From: Anthopleura xanthogrammica
Taxonomy: Eukaryota > Cnidaria > Anthozoa > Actiniaria > Actiniidae
Direction of reading: 5' to 3'
NCBI GenBank assembly: GCA_964019055.1
Contig: OZ025206.1
Coordinates: 29,027,012-29,091,011 of the forward strand
DNA length: 64,000 nt
Under the pieces are notes generated by a model that was not told the origin of the DNA, searched no databases, and was given only the letters and a program-made list of their open reading frames with translations. Within the stretch, counting starts at the first letter, position 1. Every line of letters begins with the position of its first letter. Position numbers and translations under genes: made by a program. Below, one piece after another: positions 1 through 12,300 of the stretch.

Positions 1-1634
1 TATGCATGTTCTACGTATAATTTCAAGTATTTGTCAGTTATTCTGATATTGATCTTACAGACACTTCTACTGATTATCTGGTATTTCAAACATTACACCT
101 TTTTCATTTCGTGATATTTCTGCCAAGCTTTTGAATCAGAATTCTAAAATAACTAATTGTAACTTTTAGGAATCGATTGTATGTTTATTAATTTCACTTT
201 GCAACATTATACTAATTGATCCAGACGCGGAAAAAATAGCTCGAAAAGATTGGATCAGTTTTATTTATTTATCATTCAAATACATTTTAATTTTCCACAA
301 GATTAGAATCATCGAAAAGGTAGACTTATCGTGGTAATTAAGAATAATGTGCTGATATATTAGGAAATTTGCTTGTTAACAATGTAGTTGATGGCTTTTC
401 GTGTACACGTGTCAGAATAAAACAAAACGCTTCCTTCAGCATTCATTTGGATTTAAGAATAAATTCATTTGATTGCTACAAGATTGAAAACACGAACTTT
501 TGGGCAAATATTTTTGGAATTGAGAGATTTTCTTGCAAGGGATGTGCATTCCTCTAGTGTTTGTACGTCATTGTCTGTCTAAGAGGCTTTTAGAAAACAA
601 TCGTGTATATGTAAACAGTCTGAGAAAAAAGTGACAGGACGAAACACATTAACAACATTTCAAAATCGTCATGAAAAACAATATAACTATTATCCTTGAA
701 TTATTGAAACAGGTCTTAAGTAACCATTCAAGAAGTAGAATCTCTAGATCTCTCCTCTCTCACACACACTGTTAGATTTCAATGATTGATGGTTGGTTTG
801 TCACCAAAACATCTGGTCCAAGTTGCGTGACCAGTGATTTGACAATGAATTTTAAAAGCTAAAAATGTTCTTCTTGTTATCTATTTTGAATAGAAAAGTA
901 GCAACTATATCGCTATTATTTCTTTGTGCAACAAATAATTCATAAATACAAAATAGTTACAGCTGGTTTTGTAAAGCAGATTAAATGTAGCATCAATAAT
1001 GCATACCATATCATGTACATACTATAACCCAGTACGTCATTCATGATACCATTACCATGGGAAGCCATCATATCATATACATACTATAAGCCAGTACGTC
1101 AGTCATGATACCATTACCATGGGAAGCCATTCCAATGCATACCATATCATGTACATACTATAACCCAGTACATCAGTCATGATATCCTTACCATGCGAAG
1201 CCATTCCAATGCATACCATATCTTATACATACTATAAGCCAGTACGTCAGTCATGATACCATTACCATGGGAAGCCATTTCAATGCATACCATATCATGT
1301 ACAATGATGCTATAATGTCTGTAAAATTCATTTATTCATTCTTTTGGTTTATTATTTTTTAGACACTAGTAATAAGTCATTGGATGTCATTTGATGCTGA
1401 TATGTTTCTAGCAAGCGGTATATAATGTGAGCCATGCGTTATGGGCCTAACACAGATTAAGTAACTGAATAAGCTGTGAAAACCAGTGAAAAAGATGAGC
1501 TAAAAGGTACACTCAAGTTAACAAAAATATGTCGTTGACCAGCCTTGAACCTACGAAAACTACATTACATGCGTGTTGTTATTATTAAGTTCCAATTATC
1601 AATAATTATGACTCACTTTGTTTCATGTTTTCAG
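1..1634. other. Upstream non-coding stretch of the ITPRID-like gene
   Basis: No open frame of coding quality is visible. The stretch holds a roughly 76-bp tandem repeat (998-1312, listed separately). A polypyrimidine tract and TTTTCAG acceptor at about 1628-1634 open the first coding exon, so at least one non-coding 5' exon and the promoter should lie here or off the window. I could not place either. Confidence 0.5.
998..1312. repeat. About 76-bp tandem repeat, roughly four copies
   Basis: The motif AATGCATACCATATC recurs at about 76-bp spacing (about 998, 1132, 1208 and 1282), followed each time by CCAGTAC and ACCATTACCATGGGAAGCC. Copies differ by a few substitutions and the last is truncated. 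It lies upstream of the first coding exon of the ITPRID-like gene. Confidence 0.85.
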
Positions 1635-1639
1635 TTGTG

Positions 1640-4600
1640 ATGGATGGTGATATCTTTGATCTGTCCATTGAAAAGACAAGATCTCTAACCCTCACCCCTG
1701 ATGACGATATTCAAGCTCCTTTACCAGAAGAGTATCCTTTTAGAGGTTAGTCTGCATTTGCAACATGTTTTATGTCTATTAAATAATTGATTGTACACAA
1801 GCCATTTATGACTAAAGATTCATTGTCAAAACCAATTGGAATTTTGGATTAAAAAAATAAAGATAAATAAATTGTCCTAACTGTCTCACAAAGGGTAGCA
1901 CTTTTAATAGCCATTGGGTAACAGATCTGTGGCCCTCATTTTATTATCAAAGGGTAATCTAGAAGTTTTAAAAAATTTTGTTGAAGGAGGGATATGGGAG
2001 AACCTGGTGAAAAATGCTCGAAAGCACAGGAAAGAACAAGCAATTTCTACTCACGTATGATGATGAGTCCAGGAATCAAAACCATGGCCACAGCATGTGA
2101 GAGGCAGTACTTTTGGCAGCACATGCCACCCATTCTTTAGAAGTTGATTTTTGTAGAGATTGGAAAAGGAAAATCGGAGAACCCAGAGAAAATCCCTTGA
2201 CACAGGACAGCACAGCTCCTTTTAGTTTGAACTAAACTGCATGTATATTTGATCTCCAAGTAAGCATGGAGATCAAGGCTCACTTGTTGTAATGTCTTTT
2301 ATCTTGAACTCCAAACAGAGAATGAACCAACTAATGATCAGATTCCCCCAGAGGATCAAAAGACTGCATATGAGGAACCATATGGTCCACAGGATCAGTT
2401 ATGTGCTGGAGAAAAAATAGATGATATATATAACATACAGCCCTCATCTGTAGAGCATTATAGGTAGGTATAAATGTAAATAACTGATGCACTTGTATGG
2501 ATATAAATCAGAGGGTTGAAATCAACCCTGCCATCCTCATCCGTGGTCTTGTGTGTCCTCATTACCTTTCATTTGTATGAAGGCATATGCAATATCCATG
2601 CTCAGGCATCCAGTAGCTGTCAGCTGGATGTACAGCTACAACAATGTTCATGCAGTCAACATGATGCTGTGATATATTGTATAATGTATGCACATGCATC
2701 CAGTACTGCAATGTCCATGCAGTCAACACTGTGCTGTGATATTGTACAATACATGCACATGCGTCCAGTACTGCAATGTCCATGCATTCAACACTGTGCT
2801 GTGATATTGTATAATGCATGCACATGCATCCAGTACTGCAATGTCCATGCATTCAGCACTCTGTGTGATATTGTACAAGGCATGCACATGTATATCCAGT
2901 ACTGCAATGTCCATGCATTCAGCACTGTGCTGTGATATTGTATAATGTATGCACATGCATCCAGTACTGCAATGTCCATGCAGTCAGCACTGTGCTGTGA
3001 TATTGTATAATGCAAGCACATGTATATCCAGTACTGCAATGTCCATGCAGTCAACACTGTGCTGTGATATTGTATAATGCATGCACATGCATCCAGTACT
3101 GCAATGTCCATGCAGTCAACACTGTGCTGTGATATTGTACAATACATGCACTTGCATCCAGTATGGGAATGTCCATGCAGTCAACACTGTGCTGTGATAT
3201 TGCTCAATGCATGCCATGCATCCAGTACTGCAGTGTCCATGCAGTCAACACTGTGCTGTGATATTGTTCAATGCATGCACATGCATCCAGTACTGCAATC
3301 TCCATGCAGTCAACACTGTGCTGTGATATTGTATAATGCATGCACATGCATCCAGTACTGCAATCTCCATGCAGTCAACACTGTGCTGTGATATTGTATA
3401 ATGCATGCACATGCATCCAGTACTGCAATCTCCATGCAGTCAACACTGTGCTGTGATATTGTATAATGCATGCACATGCAATATTTATTAGAAAAAGTTA
3501 CTAACATTAGCATATTATTTACAGTGAAAATCCAAATGAAGAGAATCAAGCAAATGGAAACAATAACTTGAAAGCAGATGATAACAACAGCTGTTCAGAG
3601 AAGAGAAGACAGTTCAGTTTAACGCACAGTCCAGGAAGCTCAACATTCCACTCAGTTGATAGCATAAGCTCAGAACTTTCCTCACATAGCAGGTATTGAC
3701 TCTCCCTCTTCCTTTCTACCCCTCTATACCTTAGAATGCTGTATTTTCTTATCTGTTTTTGTTGTTCTTTTATCTGAACCTCATTCATTCATCTGTCAAG
3801 TATTATTCTTCCTTACCCGGGGTACACTTCTTTGTCTATTTGAGTGTCGTTTGTCTGTCTGTGTGTGTGTCTGTGTGTCTGTCTGTGTGTCTGTGTGTCT
3901 GTCTGTCTGTCTGTGTGTCTGTCTGTCTGTGTGTCTGTGTGTCTGTCTGTCTGTGTGTCTGTCTGTCTGTGTGTCTGTCTGTCTGTCTGTCTTCCTTGCT
4001 TGTTCAACAAGTTTTCATAGTTTTTTATGTGCATCCTGTGTTTAATGCAGGCACAGCGTGTCGTCATTCCTGCAGGCCAGAGAATACGACGCAGAGGATT
4101 TTCTGTTAAGTCTTGGACTCGGTGGAGATTGCCGCACGGGTGTTCCAGAGCGATTTCTGGTCAATTCTTCTTCAGCGAAAGGAATCGATCTTGCTGTGAT
4201 CAGAAGGAATATCGACGAAGAGGAAGATGATGTTTTTGATACTAATTCATTGGTAAGTGATAAATTTATTTTCGCTGATTTTTTCCCAAGGGTAGTAATG
4301 TTGCAACTTGCAGAGCTAATGTCGCTTGTACTACCTTGCAGCAGTATTTCTTTGCTGCCGTAAAAATCACCATGTGAGTTGAAGAGTTGTATACATAGAA
4401 TATATAATGTAGTGGTAGTGTGTGTGAGTGACAGTGGGCCAAATTGGAAACCAGTATTAAGCTACTGAATTTGTATCCCACTATAAAAAAAGGGATTTGA
4501 AAGCCGCCTCTGGTCTACCCAACAGTTCTGGAACTGGCAGTTGAAGAATGTTGTGCGACAAGTTTTGCGATACCACACCTTCAGGTTTCTAAGCACAAGA

Positions 4601-7600
4601 ACATCGCAATCACAGGCTTTTTGAATTGTTGAAGGTTGCACATGCATCTGTGTTTCAGTGCAACTCACCGGCAATGCCATGATATACTGACCTTACTGAC
4701 AATTAACCTGGACAATTTGTTTTGTTTCCTTTCTTTTAGTCGTACTCCTCGTCTTGGTCGGAGCGTAACCAGATTCTCGAACGACTCCCAAATCGGTTTA
4801 TAGCCTCAACAAGCTCACTTGGATCAAACACAGATCTGAGCGAACCAGAAGAGGGCGACACACAGATATCAGCTCTACCTGTGATCATTGAACCAGAACA
4901 GGATGATGAGAATTCCTTTGATTTGATGAGGCATTTGAGGCTGAATCGTATTCAACATCCTAGCAGAGAACAACATGATAGACTGCTTCTCGAGCCTGTG
5001 ACAGAAGAACTGGAAGTATCATCTGTTGGCAGTGGGTCTGCAAGGACCAAGATATCCAATACACAGCAAGACTCCCTGGACTCACTCGGAAACACCTCTG
5101 TTTTAACCAAAACATCTCGTAGACACTCTGAGGATTCTTTTAAAGAACGAATTCCACTAGATAACAGTAGTTACCAAGAAGAACCTTGTGAAGATAACCA
5201 GCAAACTACTGAAAAAGATGAGTCTGTAGAAGATGATATTGGAAACAACGAGCAAGAATATGAGAATAATGATGGAATTATAAATACAGAAAATTCGAAC
5301 AAAGATGCACAAACTAATCAAGGAGATAATGAATCTGGCATCAGCTCGGCTGGTGATAGTGTAAACCTCAACATACCTGGAGCCTTAAGGCCTCCCGTGC
5401 TTAGAGTTTTATCAGACACAGTAAATCATGATTCGTTTGAATTGGAGGACATTGCAACCGGCAGCGAGGAAAATCTTGACAAAATTGAAGATAAAAAATC
5501 GACAGAAAAAGACAGTAACGGAAAGACAAGACCGCTGAAGAGGGAGAATAGTGATGAAAGTAGTGGTTTTGAAGATGATACACAAGTGAAGAAACGTTCA
5601 ACAGAAAGTCTTGATGTAGATGATATGAAAACTAGCTCGTTAGAGGACAAGAATGATTCCCATGTAAATAGTAATAATAATGATCTCCAAGAACATTTAT
5701 TGGTTCCTTTTGAAGTTTCTACTCCAAAAACTGACGTTGAGCTTCGAAGATCTGCTTTTGCCAAGAGAAATTCTTGGTCAACTACCAAACAGAAACGTGT
5801 TGCCTTTCAAGATGAGACACCAGAATTGAGAACCAAATCTCGGTCCTTTGACGAACGAAATCTTTCAGCTTATAATCTTGAAACTCGTCGTTATTCCTTG
5901 GATATTCCATTAACTGGCACAGAAACTCATAAGGCTGATTTGGTGGCTGAAACAACGACAGATAACAAGGTTACAAGTAAAATCAATCAGCTCGAATCTA
6001 CTCCTGAAAAAACTGCAGTTCATAATATCAGAAAGTTTCTGTCTAATTTGATGTCTATTCGAAGTAGATTTAGAAAAACTGTACAAGAAGAAGAAGAAGT
6101 GGTTTTAACCACTGATGTTCCTTCAACAAATGTACCTTCCACAGGGATCCCAAGCATTATTTCTGGTCAGACATCTGGGGCTGCCCAAATGACAGAAGTG
6201 AGTGATTCGAGTTCTTTGAGACATGACATGGAACAAGGTCCTCGAGATGATAGACATGTTATCCATAATACAGAAATCGAGTGTTTTTTCTCAGGTAGAA
6301 GAGCTCATCAGGTAATAATTAGCATTACATGAGATCATTAGTTTGCAGTAATTCGTGGGGCAACTCAGGTTAGAGAAATACCCTGAACAGTTGAGAGGTC
6401 CTGTTGGCCAGGAGTTTGTGGCCATGGACCAGTGCTGGGAACCTATCCCCGAAGCTTTAGGACAAGAGAGCCTTTGAACTCAGGGGACTTGTAACCAAAA
6501 GTGGCTAAACAATGAAAATTGAGCTGCTTTGGGGATTGTTACCAGTGGTCATATAGCCTTTCTAGAAATGCCTCGTACATGTGTCAAACATATCAGCTAA
6601 GTGTAGTTATGATATAGGAACTATGAAATCTCGTGTTCTGAATATTTGGCAGTCTGTCTGCCTGATATGACAAGCTGACGATAGATCTTGTCGGAATTCC
6701 ACAAACAAGGTGCTTTCTGGTCTAGCTTGGGTGCAAACAACTGACCTATAAAGCATGTACTTGAATGACATCAACTATATTACCAGAAAATATCCAACGT
6801 ATACTGATGTATTGTGCTCATTGTTTAAATATTTTCTCCTTCATCTTTTAACAGGACCACTGCCTTGAAGAACTCGACTCATTCGAAGACGACTTGAATA
6901 AATATCACGCTACCTTCTTGACGATGGAAATGACCTCTACTTCACAAGAAAGCTATTACACAAAAAAGTTATTATCACGGTAAGAATCTGGCGGCAACTT
7001 GCTTTGCAACCTATAAAACTTGTAGAAAATGGGCTGCTATTTTCGAGATCTTTAAGCCACGGTCTAAATGTTGGTCATTCTATTACCCATCCCAGTGATA
7101 TAAATCCAAGTACGTCGCATCCCCTGACCTAGTTTCTGACATGTTCCCTGTATGCAATTCTTTATTGATAAGGAATAGGAATCATAATCCATTGGGTATT
7201 ACTTCGCAGGTTTGCTTGGGACATTATCACTATTCGTAAACTCCGTTCACTCATCAAAAAAGAACTTGCCACAATGCAATCATGTCTTACAGACAGAAGA
7301 CTTTATGTCTCGGATCTATCTGACACTCTGCCTCATGGCGTCGTGGACCAAGTAAGTCACAATCAATGTTTAATATTATCTTCAGTATTTCTAACAAGAT
7401 TTGGGATTGGATCCTTAAGAAACAACGTCTAGTGAAAGTTCATTCTGGTGCTTGCTTATTTTCCAGATGAAATGTTTATTATCAATGCAGTGTTCTCTAC
7501 AAAAATATCTGTTAAATTTGGCTGAAAGTGTTCCTCGCTTCCATTGGAAAACCACCTCCAGTCCACTGTTGAACAGGTCAGCAATTAACACTAGTGAACG

Positions 7601-7956
7601 AAGTATGGAAGACATGACAAATGAGGTACGTAAGGCTTGTTTGAGTAAGAAGCACTTGAGAAAGCTCTTTCAGTCTTTCATGTATACGGTGCACTGACTG
7701 ATTTCATTGCTGCATTCCAGATCAAACATTCTTTATTTCAAGACCTCAACCAAATGTTTCAAGAACAGGTTGAAAGTTTACGCAAAGAATTGAAGGTAAG
7801 CACTAATGCAGTACATGTTGAGTGTCTTATATTTGTCGTGGTCTTGAACTTCTTAATTTTGACTTTATTTAGGAAAAGGACGATGTCATTAATAAACTGC
7901 TTGTTAAAGTTGAAAGAATTGAAAAAGCAAGTGCCAGCCCGAAGCACGGACTGTGA
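1640..7956 (+). CDS. ITPR-interacting-domain protein (TESPA1/KRAP/ITPRID family), 925 aa, ten coding exons
   Basis: Coding exons: 1640-1745, 2319-2463, 3525-3692, 4051-4252, 4740-6311, 6855-6979, 7210-7351, 7467-7625, 7721-7795 and 7873-7956; all have GT/AG borders and phases join to one 925-codon frame. Exon 4 (about residues 140-207) carries the family signature: FLLSLGLG, then VPERFL, then NSSSAKGIDL. Vertebrate TESPA1/KRAP/ITPRID proteins use the equivalent segment to bind and immobilise IP3 receptors. The 1572-bp exon 5 is acidic, Ser/Thr-rich and probably disordered. Exons 6-10 hold a helical, coiled-coil C-terminus (RKLRSLIKKEL; QVESLRKELKEKDDVINKLL) like the conserved C-terminal region of KRAP. 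The start is the first ATG after an acceptor at 1634, so an earlier coding exon cannot be excluded. I infer a role in placing Ca2+-release channels at the ER; family membership is the firm part. Confidence 0.85.
2600..3485. repeat. About 60-65-bp satellite in intron 2 of the ITPRID-like gene
   Basis: About thirteen imperfect copies of a unit containing CATCCAGTACTGCAATGTCC and ACTGTGCTGTGATATTGTA lie between coding exons 2 and 3. The unit has few stops, so it gives spurious open frames on both strands. It ends about 40 bp before the acceptor of exon 3. Confidence 0.9.
3855..3992. repeat. CTGT/GTGT compound microsatellite
   Basis: Alternating runs of TCTG and TGTG fill the intron just before the exon that encodes the IP3-receptor-binding signature. 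It ends about 60 bp upstream of the acceptor at 4050, where it might act as a polypyrimidine-rich region. Confidence 0.9.
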
Positions 7957-8017
7957 GTGGAACTTCTCCAGTATCACACTCCTTGTGTTCACTCTGACAA
8001 CAAGATATTTGATTTAC

Positions 8018-8108
8018 AATTCCATGGTATCCAGTGTACATGTTGTACAATTCCATGGTATCCAGTGTACATGTTGTACAATTCCATGGTATCCAGTGTA
8101 CATGTTGT
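8018..8108 (+). repeat. Three copies of a 31-bp repeat in the ITPRID-like 3' UTR
   Basis: CATGGTATCCAGTGTACATG recurs at about 8023, 8054 and 8085 with 31-bp spacing. It begins about 60 bp after the stop codon at 7954-7956, so it should be part of the mature transcript. Confidence 0.8.
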
Positions 8109-8565
8109 TGTTTTTTATATTAGTTAGTGGACATGCTGCTGATACTTAATATTCTAGTGTACGACCCCTACAGTAACTATACCAAGTTGGCCCACAAGTC
8201 AACGAAACATATTTGCACAAGAAAAAAATTCTAAATCCTAAAGAGAAATTCTCGTTCTTTCCCCATGCATGCAGGATGTTATTTAGTGCAACGGGGTCGA
8301 ACTAATGGTATTCATTATTCATGTAAGTGAGTACTCAATGTACATTTTTGTTAATCATGAAGGACATTATGAACAATTCTTGAAGATATGTTGATTCACC
8401 TGGTGCTTTATAATAATTTATTTATATCTATTACATTTCCTCCATTCTCAGTCAGATGTTTAAAAATGAAATTTGAAATGAATTAAGTAATATTATCTGA
8501 CAATTTTAATTACATCAATCGCATCAAGATATTCCACGATTACATGTTGGTATTTTCCAGTCCAA

Positions 8566-8571
8566 AATAAA
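8566..8571 (+). terminator. Candidate poly(A) signal, ITPRID-like gene
   Basis: AATAAA lies 610 bp after the stop codon. It is the first canonical hexamer of this strand that I noticed in the convergent gap before the minus-strand gene at 9315. The AATAAA complement at 8974-8979 (TTTATT on the plus strand) could serve that convergent gene. Confidence 0.4.
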
Positions 8572-9314
8572 ATTTCAACTATGTAAGCTTGCTATTTGAT
8601 GATTTTCACTTTAGTTAATTTAGCTGTATTAATTTTCGGACATTTCAGGCCCGGTTCTTGACCCGTCTTCGTCCGTGCGACAATATTTTGCCTCGGTTGC
8701 GTTTTTCGGAGCATGCGCAGACATTTTTTAGAATTTGCTGCTATGGTGACCATTTTGAGACTCAGTACATTGCTCATTAATAACAGGAACTGTCTTTCCT
8801 CGCATGCACGTGTCAGAAATTAATAACGGCACAAATCTGTTTACTTATCTTATGCTTTGGTTCAATAAGACAATGGGATAAGAACCTTGACTTGTGCAGT
8901 TCTTCTTCAATTAGTTAGTTTTTTGATTTACAGTCGTAAAAGCAAATATACAACTACAAGAATACAAATCACCTTTATTTTTTTCGCTATAACATTCATC
9001 AGGAATACAGCGTTCGATATGAGTGAGAAACAATCATCATGCGCATCTCTATCTTAAAAACTGGCGCGACATCCTTCCAAAAGAGACTACTGTGCCTTTC
9101 ATCCCTAAACATTGGAGTTGTGTTATCTTAACGACTCCTTATTACAACATTAATCATATCCATGATGGTCTAACCTCATCGATGCGTTCTATTCAAGTTA
9201 TTTCATAACTCCTTATGGCTATGTAGATTTACAATACGTTGAACGGCGAGTGCATGATATTAATATTAATCTCTACAGTCTAAGCTTAATGGCGATTTCG
9301 CAAGGCATTATTCT

Positions 9315-12300
9315 CTAACCAAGGAACCTGGCAAAAGCAAGTGAAAGAAAAACCAGAAACAGATTGAGCATGTTGATAATCTGTCCTCCATTTTCAATAT
9401 GCCCTCCATTTGTACCAGGGATTACAGGGATCGTCAAATCAATGGCTGGATCGTACATAACCGTATTATCGAACTTGGGGAAACGGAAAGTGAAGGTCTG
9501 TTTCTTGTTATTTACGTCGTGTTTCGGGTACCCGGATTCCATTGTTATAATCTTGCCATCGACTATTACCTAATGGAAAATAACACGACATTAATAAGTC
9601 TTACTATTGCTTGAGAACGATAGTGAGCCAACATCTAGTTCTCCCTTAGGCCACCGATTGCGTAAAGTAAGAGTTGGTCAAGTTTCTATTTTTCCTTGTA
9701 GCCCCATCACCCTACCTTTGTATAACTGAGTCCACAAAGATACCCCCACAGAATCCCACATGGCGGTGGTTTTTCAGCAGTTGAAGCTTTAGCTGTCGTG
9801 CATCGAGCCAAATCCCACCATAAATTGTCTTCTTCTTTTTTTTATTTTATTCTTGAATCAAAAAGAAGAAAACTTAACCTATTAATTACCTTTTTTGAAA
9901 GCTGGATGTCACCGTTTCCCAGGTTAAATCTAACTGCCTGCTTGGGGGTTTTTGTGCGATTCTTCTCTTCTGGCGTGCCTTTGCTTTTAATGGCAATCAC
10001 GAAGTCCACAGCACTGCCGTTCTTATTGCAGACGCTGGAGCTGCCCTCACAGAATTGCCAGTCTATCAGCTAAAAGGAAAATAAAGATGCATTATGAAGG
10101 ACAGATATCCTGTTCAAAGTTGAACTCTAAAAATCCAGGTATATACGTTTGAGTTATTTGCAATCGATTTTTAATTTCTAGAAAAAACACTGTGCAACAT
10201 ATGTAAAGTATTATGTAATAATTTTAATACATAACACGGCAGATTTGAGTTTTACATACCTGTTTCAGCAACCCTGCTGCCATCATCAGTGTAAATGGTG
10301 CAATTGAGCAAGAGTATAAATATAACCTATTTATACTCTTGCTCTATTGCACCATTTACACTGATGATGGCAGCAGGGCTGCTGAAACAGGTATGTAAAA
10401 CTTAAATCTGTCGTGTTATGTATTAAAATTATTACTCAGTTGCTGCTGTTTAGACTATCATATGTAAAGTATGGATCTCGTGAACGCAAAGAAAGTTGGG
10501 TAGAATACATGATAGCTGCTGTTTTGTTTTCTCTGATAACAGTACATTCCTACCTCAATGTTGAATTTAACTGTTCCTTTTTTCACTTGAGTCACTTCGT
10601 CGCCATTCATGATTTTACCTTCTTTTTTAAAGAAGTATAAGAACACCTTCAAAGTGGCGTTACTGTTGTCGATTTTCGATTCAAACGTGAAATGTTTAGC
10701 TTCTAGATTCGTGTCTTTGTATTTGCCATCATTGATTTTCGTAAAAGCAAACTCTTGACTGGCAAAACTGTTGACTTTGTGTTTGTTGCCTTTACCGGCA
10801 TCGGTTCCATCACTAGCGACCTCCGTGATTGTGTCCATCTCCACAACGATTTCATCAGTCGTGTTGACCTTGTCTTTTTGGCGAATCAAGATCTTCCCGG
10901 ACTGTCCCATCACTCTGACAAATATATCACCCTCTGTCACGTCTTTAATTGCTGCATGGACCCAAGCCAGTCCTGAAAAGTGGATATTACCATCAATATA
11001 AAATATCTACATACTTATAATAGACCTAATACAAAGAGTAATAATCCTGTCTGCTGAGGATCTTGGGAAATCCTGGGGGTATGAAGTAGAAATAAATACG
11101 GAAAACCCTGTGAGTACAAAAGTGACTGATAGAAATACTGGAGATCAGCAACAAGATCACTGGAAAATAGTGGGGATATGCTCGAAATAAGAAGAATTCT
11201 TGGAAAAAGGGAGCTTCAGAACATCTCTTTTCTATGTCTTCTCAGTTTTGCTTTGCTTTGCTTTGCTTTGCTTTGCTTTGCTTTGCTTTGCTTTGCTTTG
11301 CTTTGCTTTGCTTTGCTTTGCTTTGCTTTGCTTTGCTTTGCTTTGCTTTGCTTTGCTTTGCTTTGCTTTGCTTTGCTTTGCTTTGCTTTGCTTTGCTTTG
11401 CTTTGCTTTGCTTTGCTTTGCTTTGCTTTGCTTTGCTTTGCTTTGCTTTGCTTTGCTTTGCTTTGCTTTGCTTTGCTTTGCTTTGCTTTGCTTTGCTTTG
11501 CTTTGCTTTGCTTTGCTTTGCTTTGCTTTGCTTTGCTTTGCTTTGCTTTGCTTTGCTTTGCTTTGCTTTGCTTTGCTTTGCTTTGCTTTGCTTTGCTTTG
11601 CTTTGCTTTGCTTTGCTTTGCTTTGCTTTGCTTTGCTTTGCTTTGCTTTGCTTTGCTTTGCTTTGCTTTGCTTTGCTTTGCTTTGCTTTGCTTTGCTTTG
11701 CTTTGCTTTGCTTTGCTTTGCTTTGCTTTGCTTTGCTTTGCTTTGCTTTGCTTTGCTTTGCTTTGCTTTGCTTTGCTTTGCTTTGCTTTGCTTTGCTTTG
11801 CTTTGCTTTGCTTTGCTTTGCTTTGCTTTGCTTTGCTTTGCTTTGCTTTGCTTTGCTTTGCTTTGCTTTGCTTTGCTTTGCTTTGCTTTGCTTTGCTTTG
11901 CTTTGCTTTGCTTTGCTTTGCTTTGCTTTGCTTTGCTTTGCTTTGCTTTGCTTTGCTTTGCTTTGCTTTGCTTTGCTTTGCTTTGCTTTGCTTTGCTTTG
12001 CTTTGCTTTGCTTCGTTTTATTTTGTTTTATTTTATTTTGTTTTTTGTTTTGTTTGTTTTGTTAGGCAGCTTTGAAAAGACAGGACTTGAGTATATTCTA
12101 CATAAAAAAGGGAATTGTTTTGTATCTTCACGTCATGTTAGCCTCGCTCGATCAGTTCGGTTTATATACATATTGTATGGACCCCTTGCACGTGACGTCA
12201 GATCAGCTCAATTTGGAGGGCAAAACAAAAGAATTTTAATCTCCTGAGAATTGGAACCTATTGCTTTGCCCTCCAAATAACATTTTTCACGGTTACTAAA

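Noticed and set aside
998..3485. CRISPR-like regular repeats
   Set aside because: Copies are contiguous with no unique spacers, and the sequence is eukaryotic with spliced genes. These are ordinary tandem repeats, as are the 28-, 35-, 46- and 69-bp arrays later in the window.
2516..3549. Several overlapping frames rich in Cys, His and Met on both strands
   Set aside because: They come from the 60-65-bp satellite in intron 2 of the ITPRID-like gene and change frame from copy to copy.
11178..12247. Three overlapping plus-strand frames of about 290-337 codons made of Leu/Cys/Phe/Ala repeats
   Set aside because: They are the (CTTTG)n array read in its three frames; a pentanucleotide without stops is open in every frame. 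It lies in an intron of the minus-strand gene.
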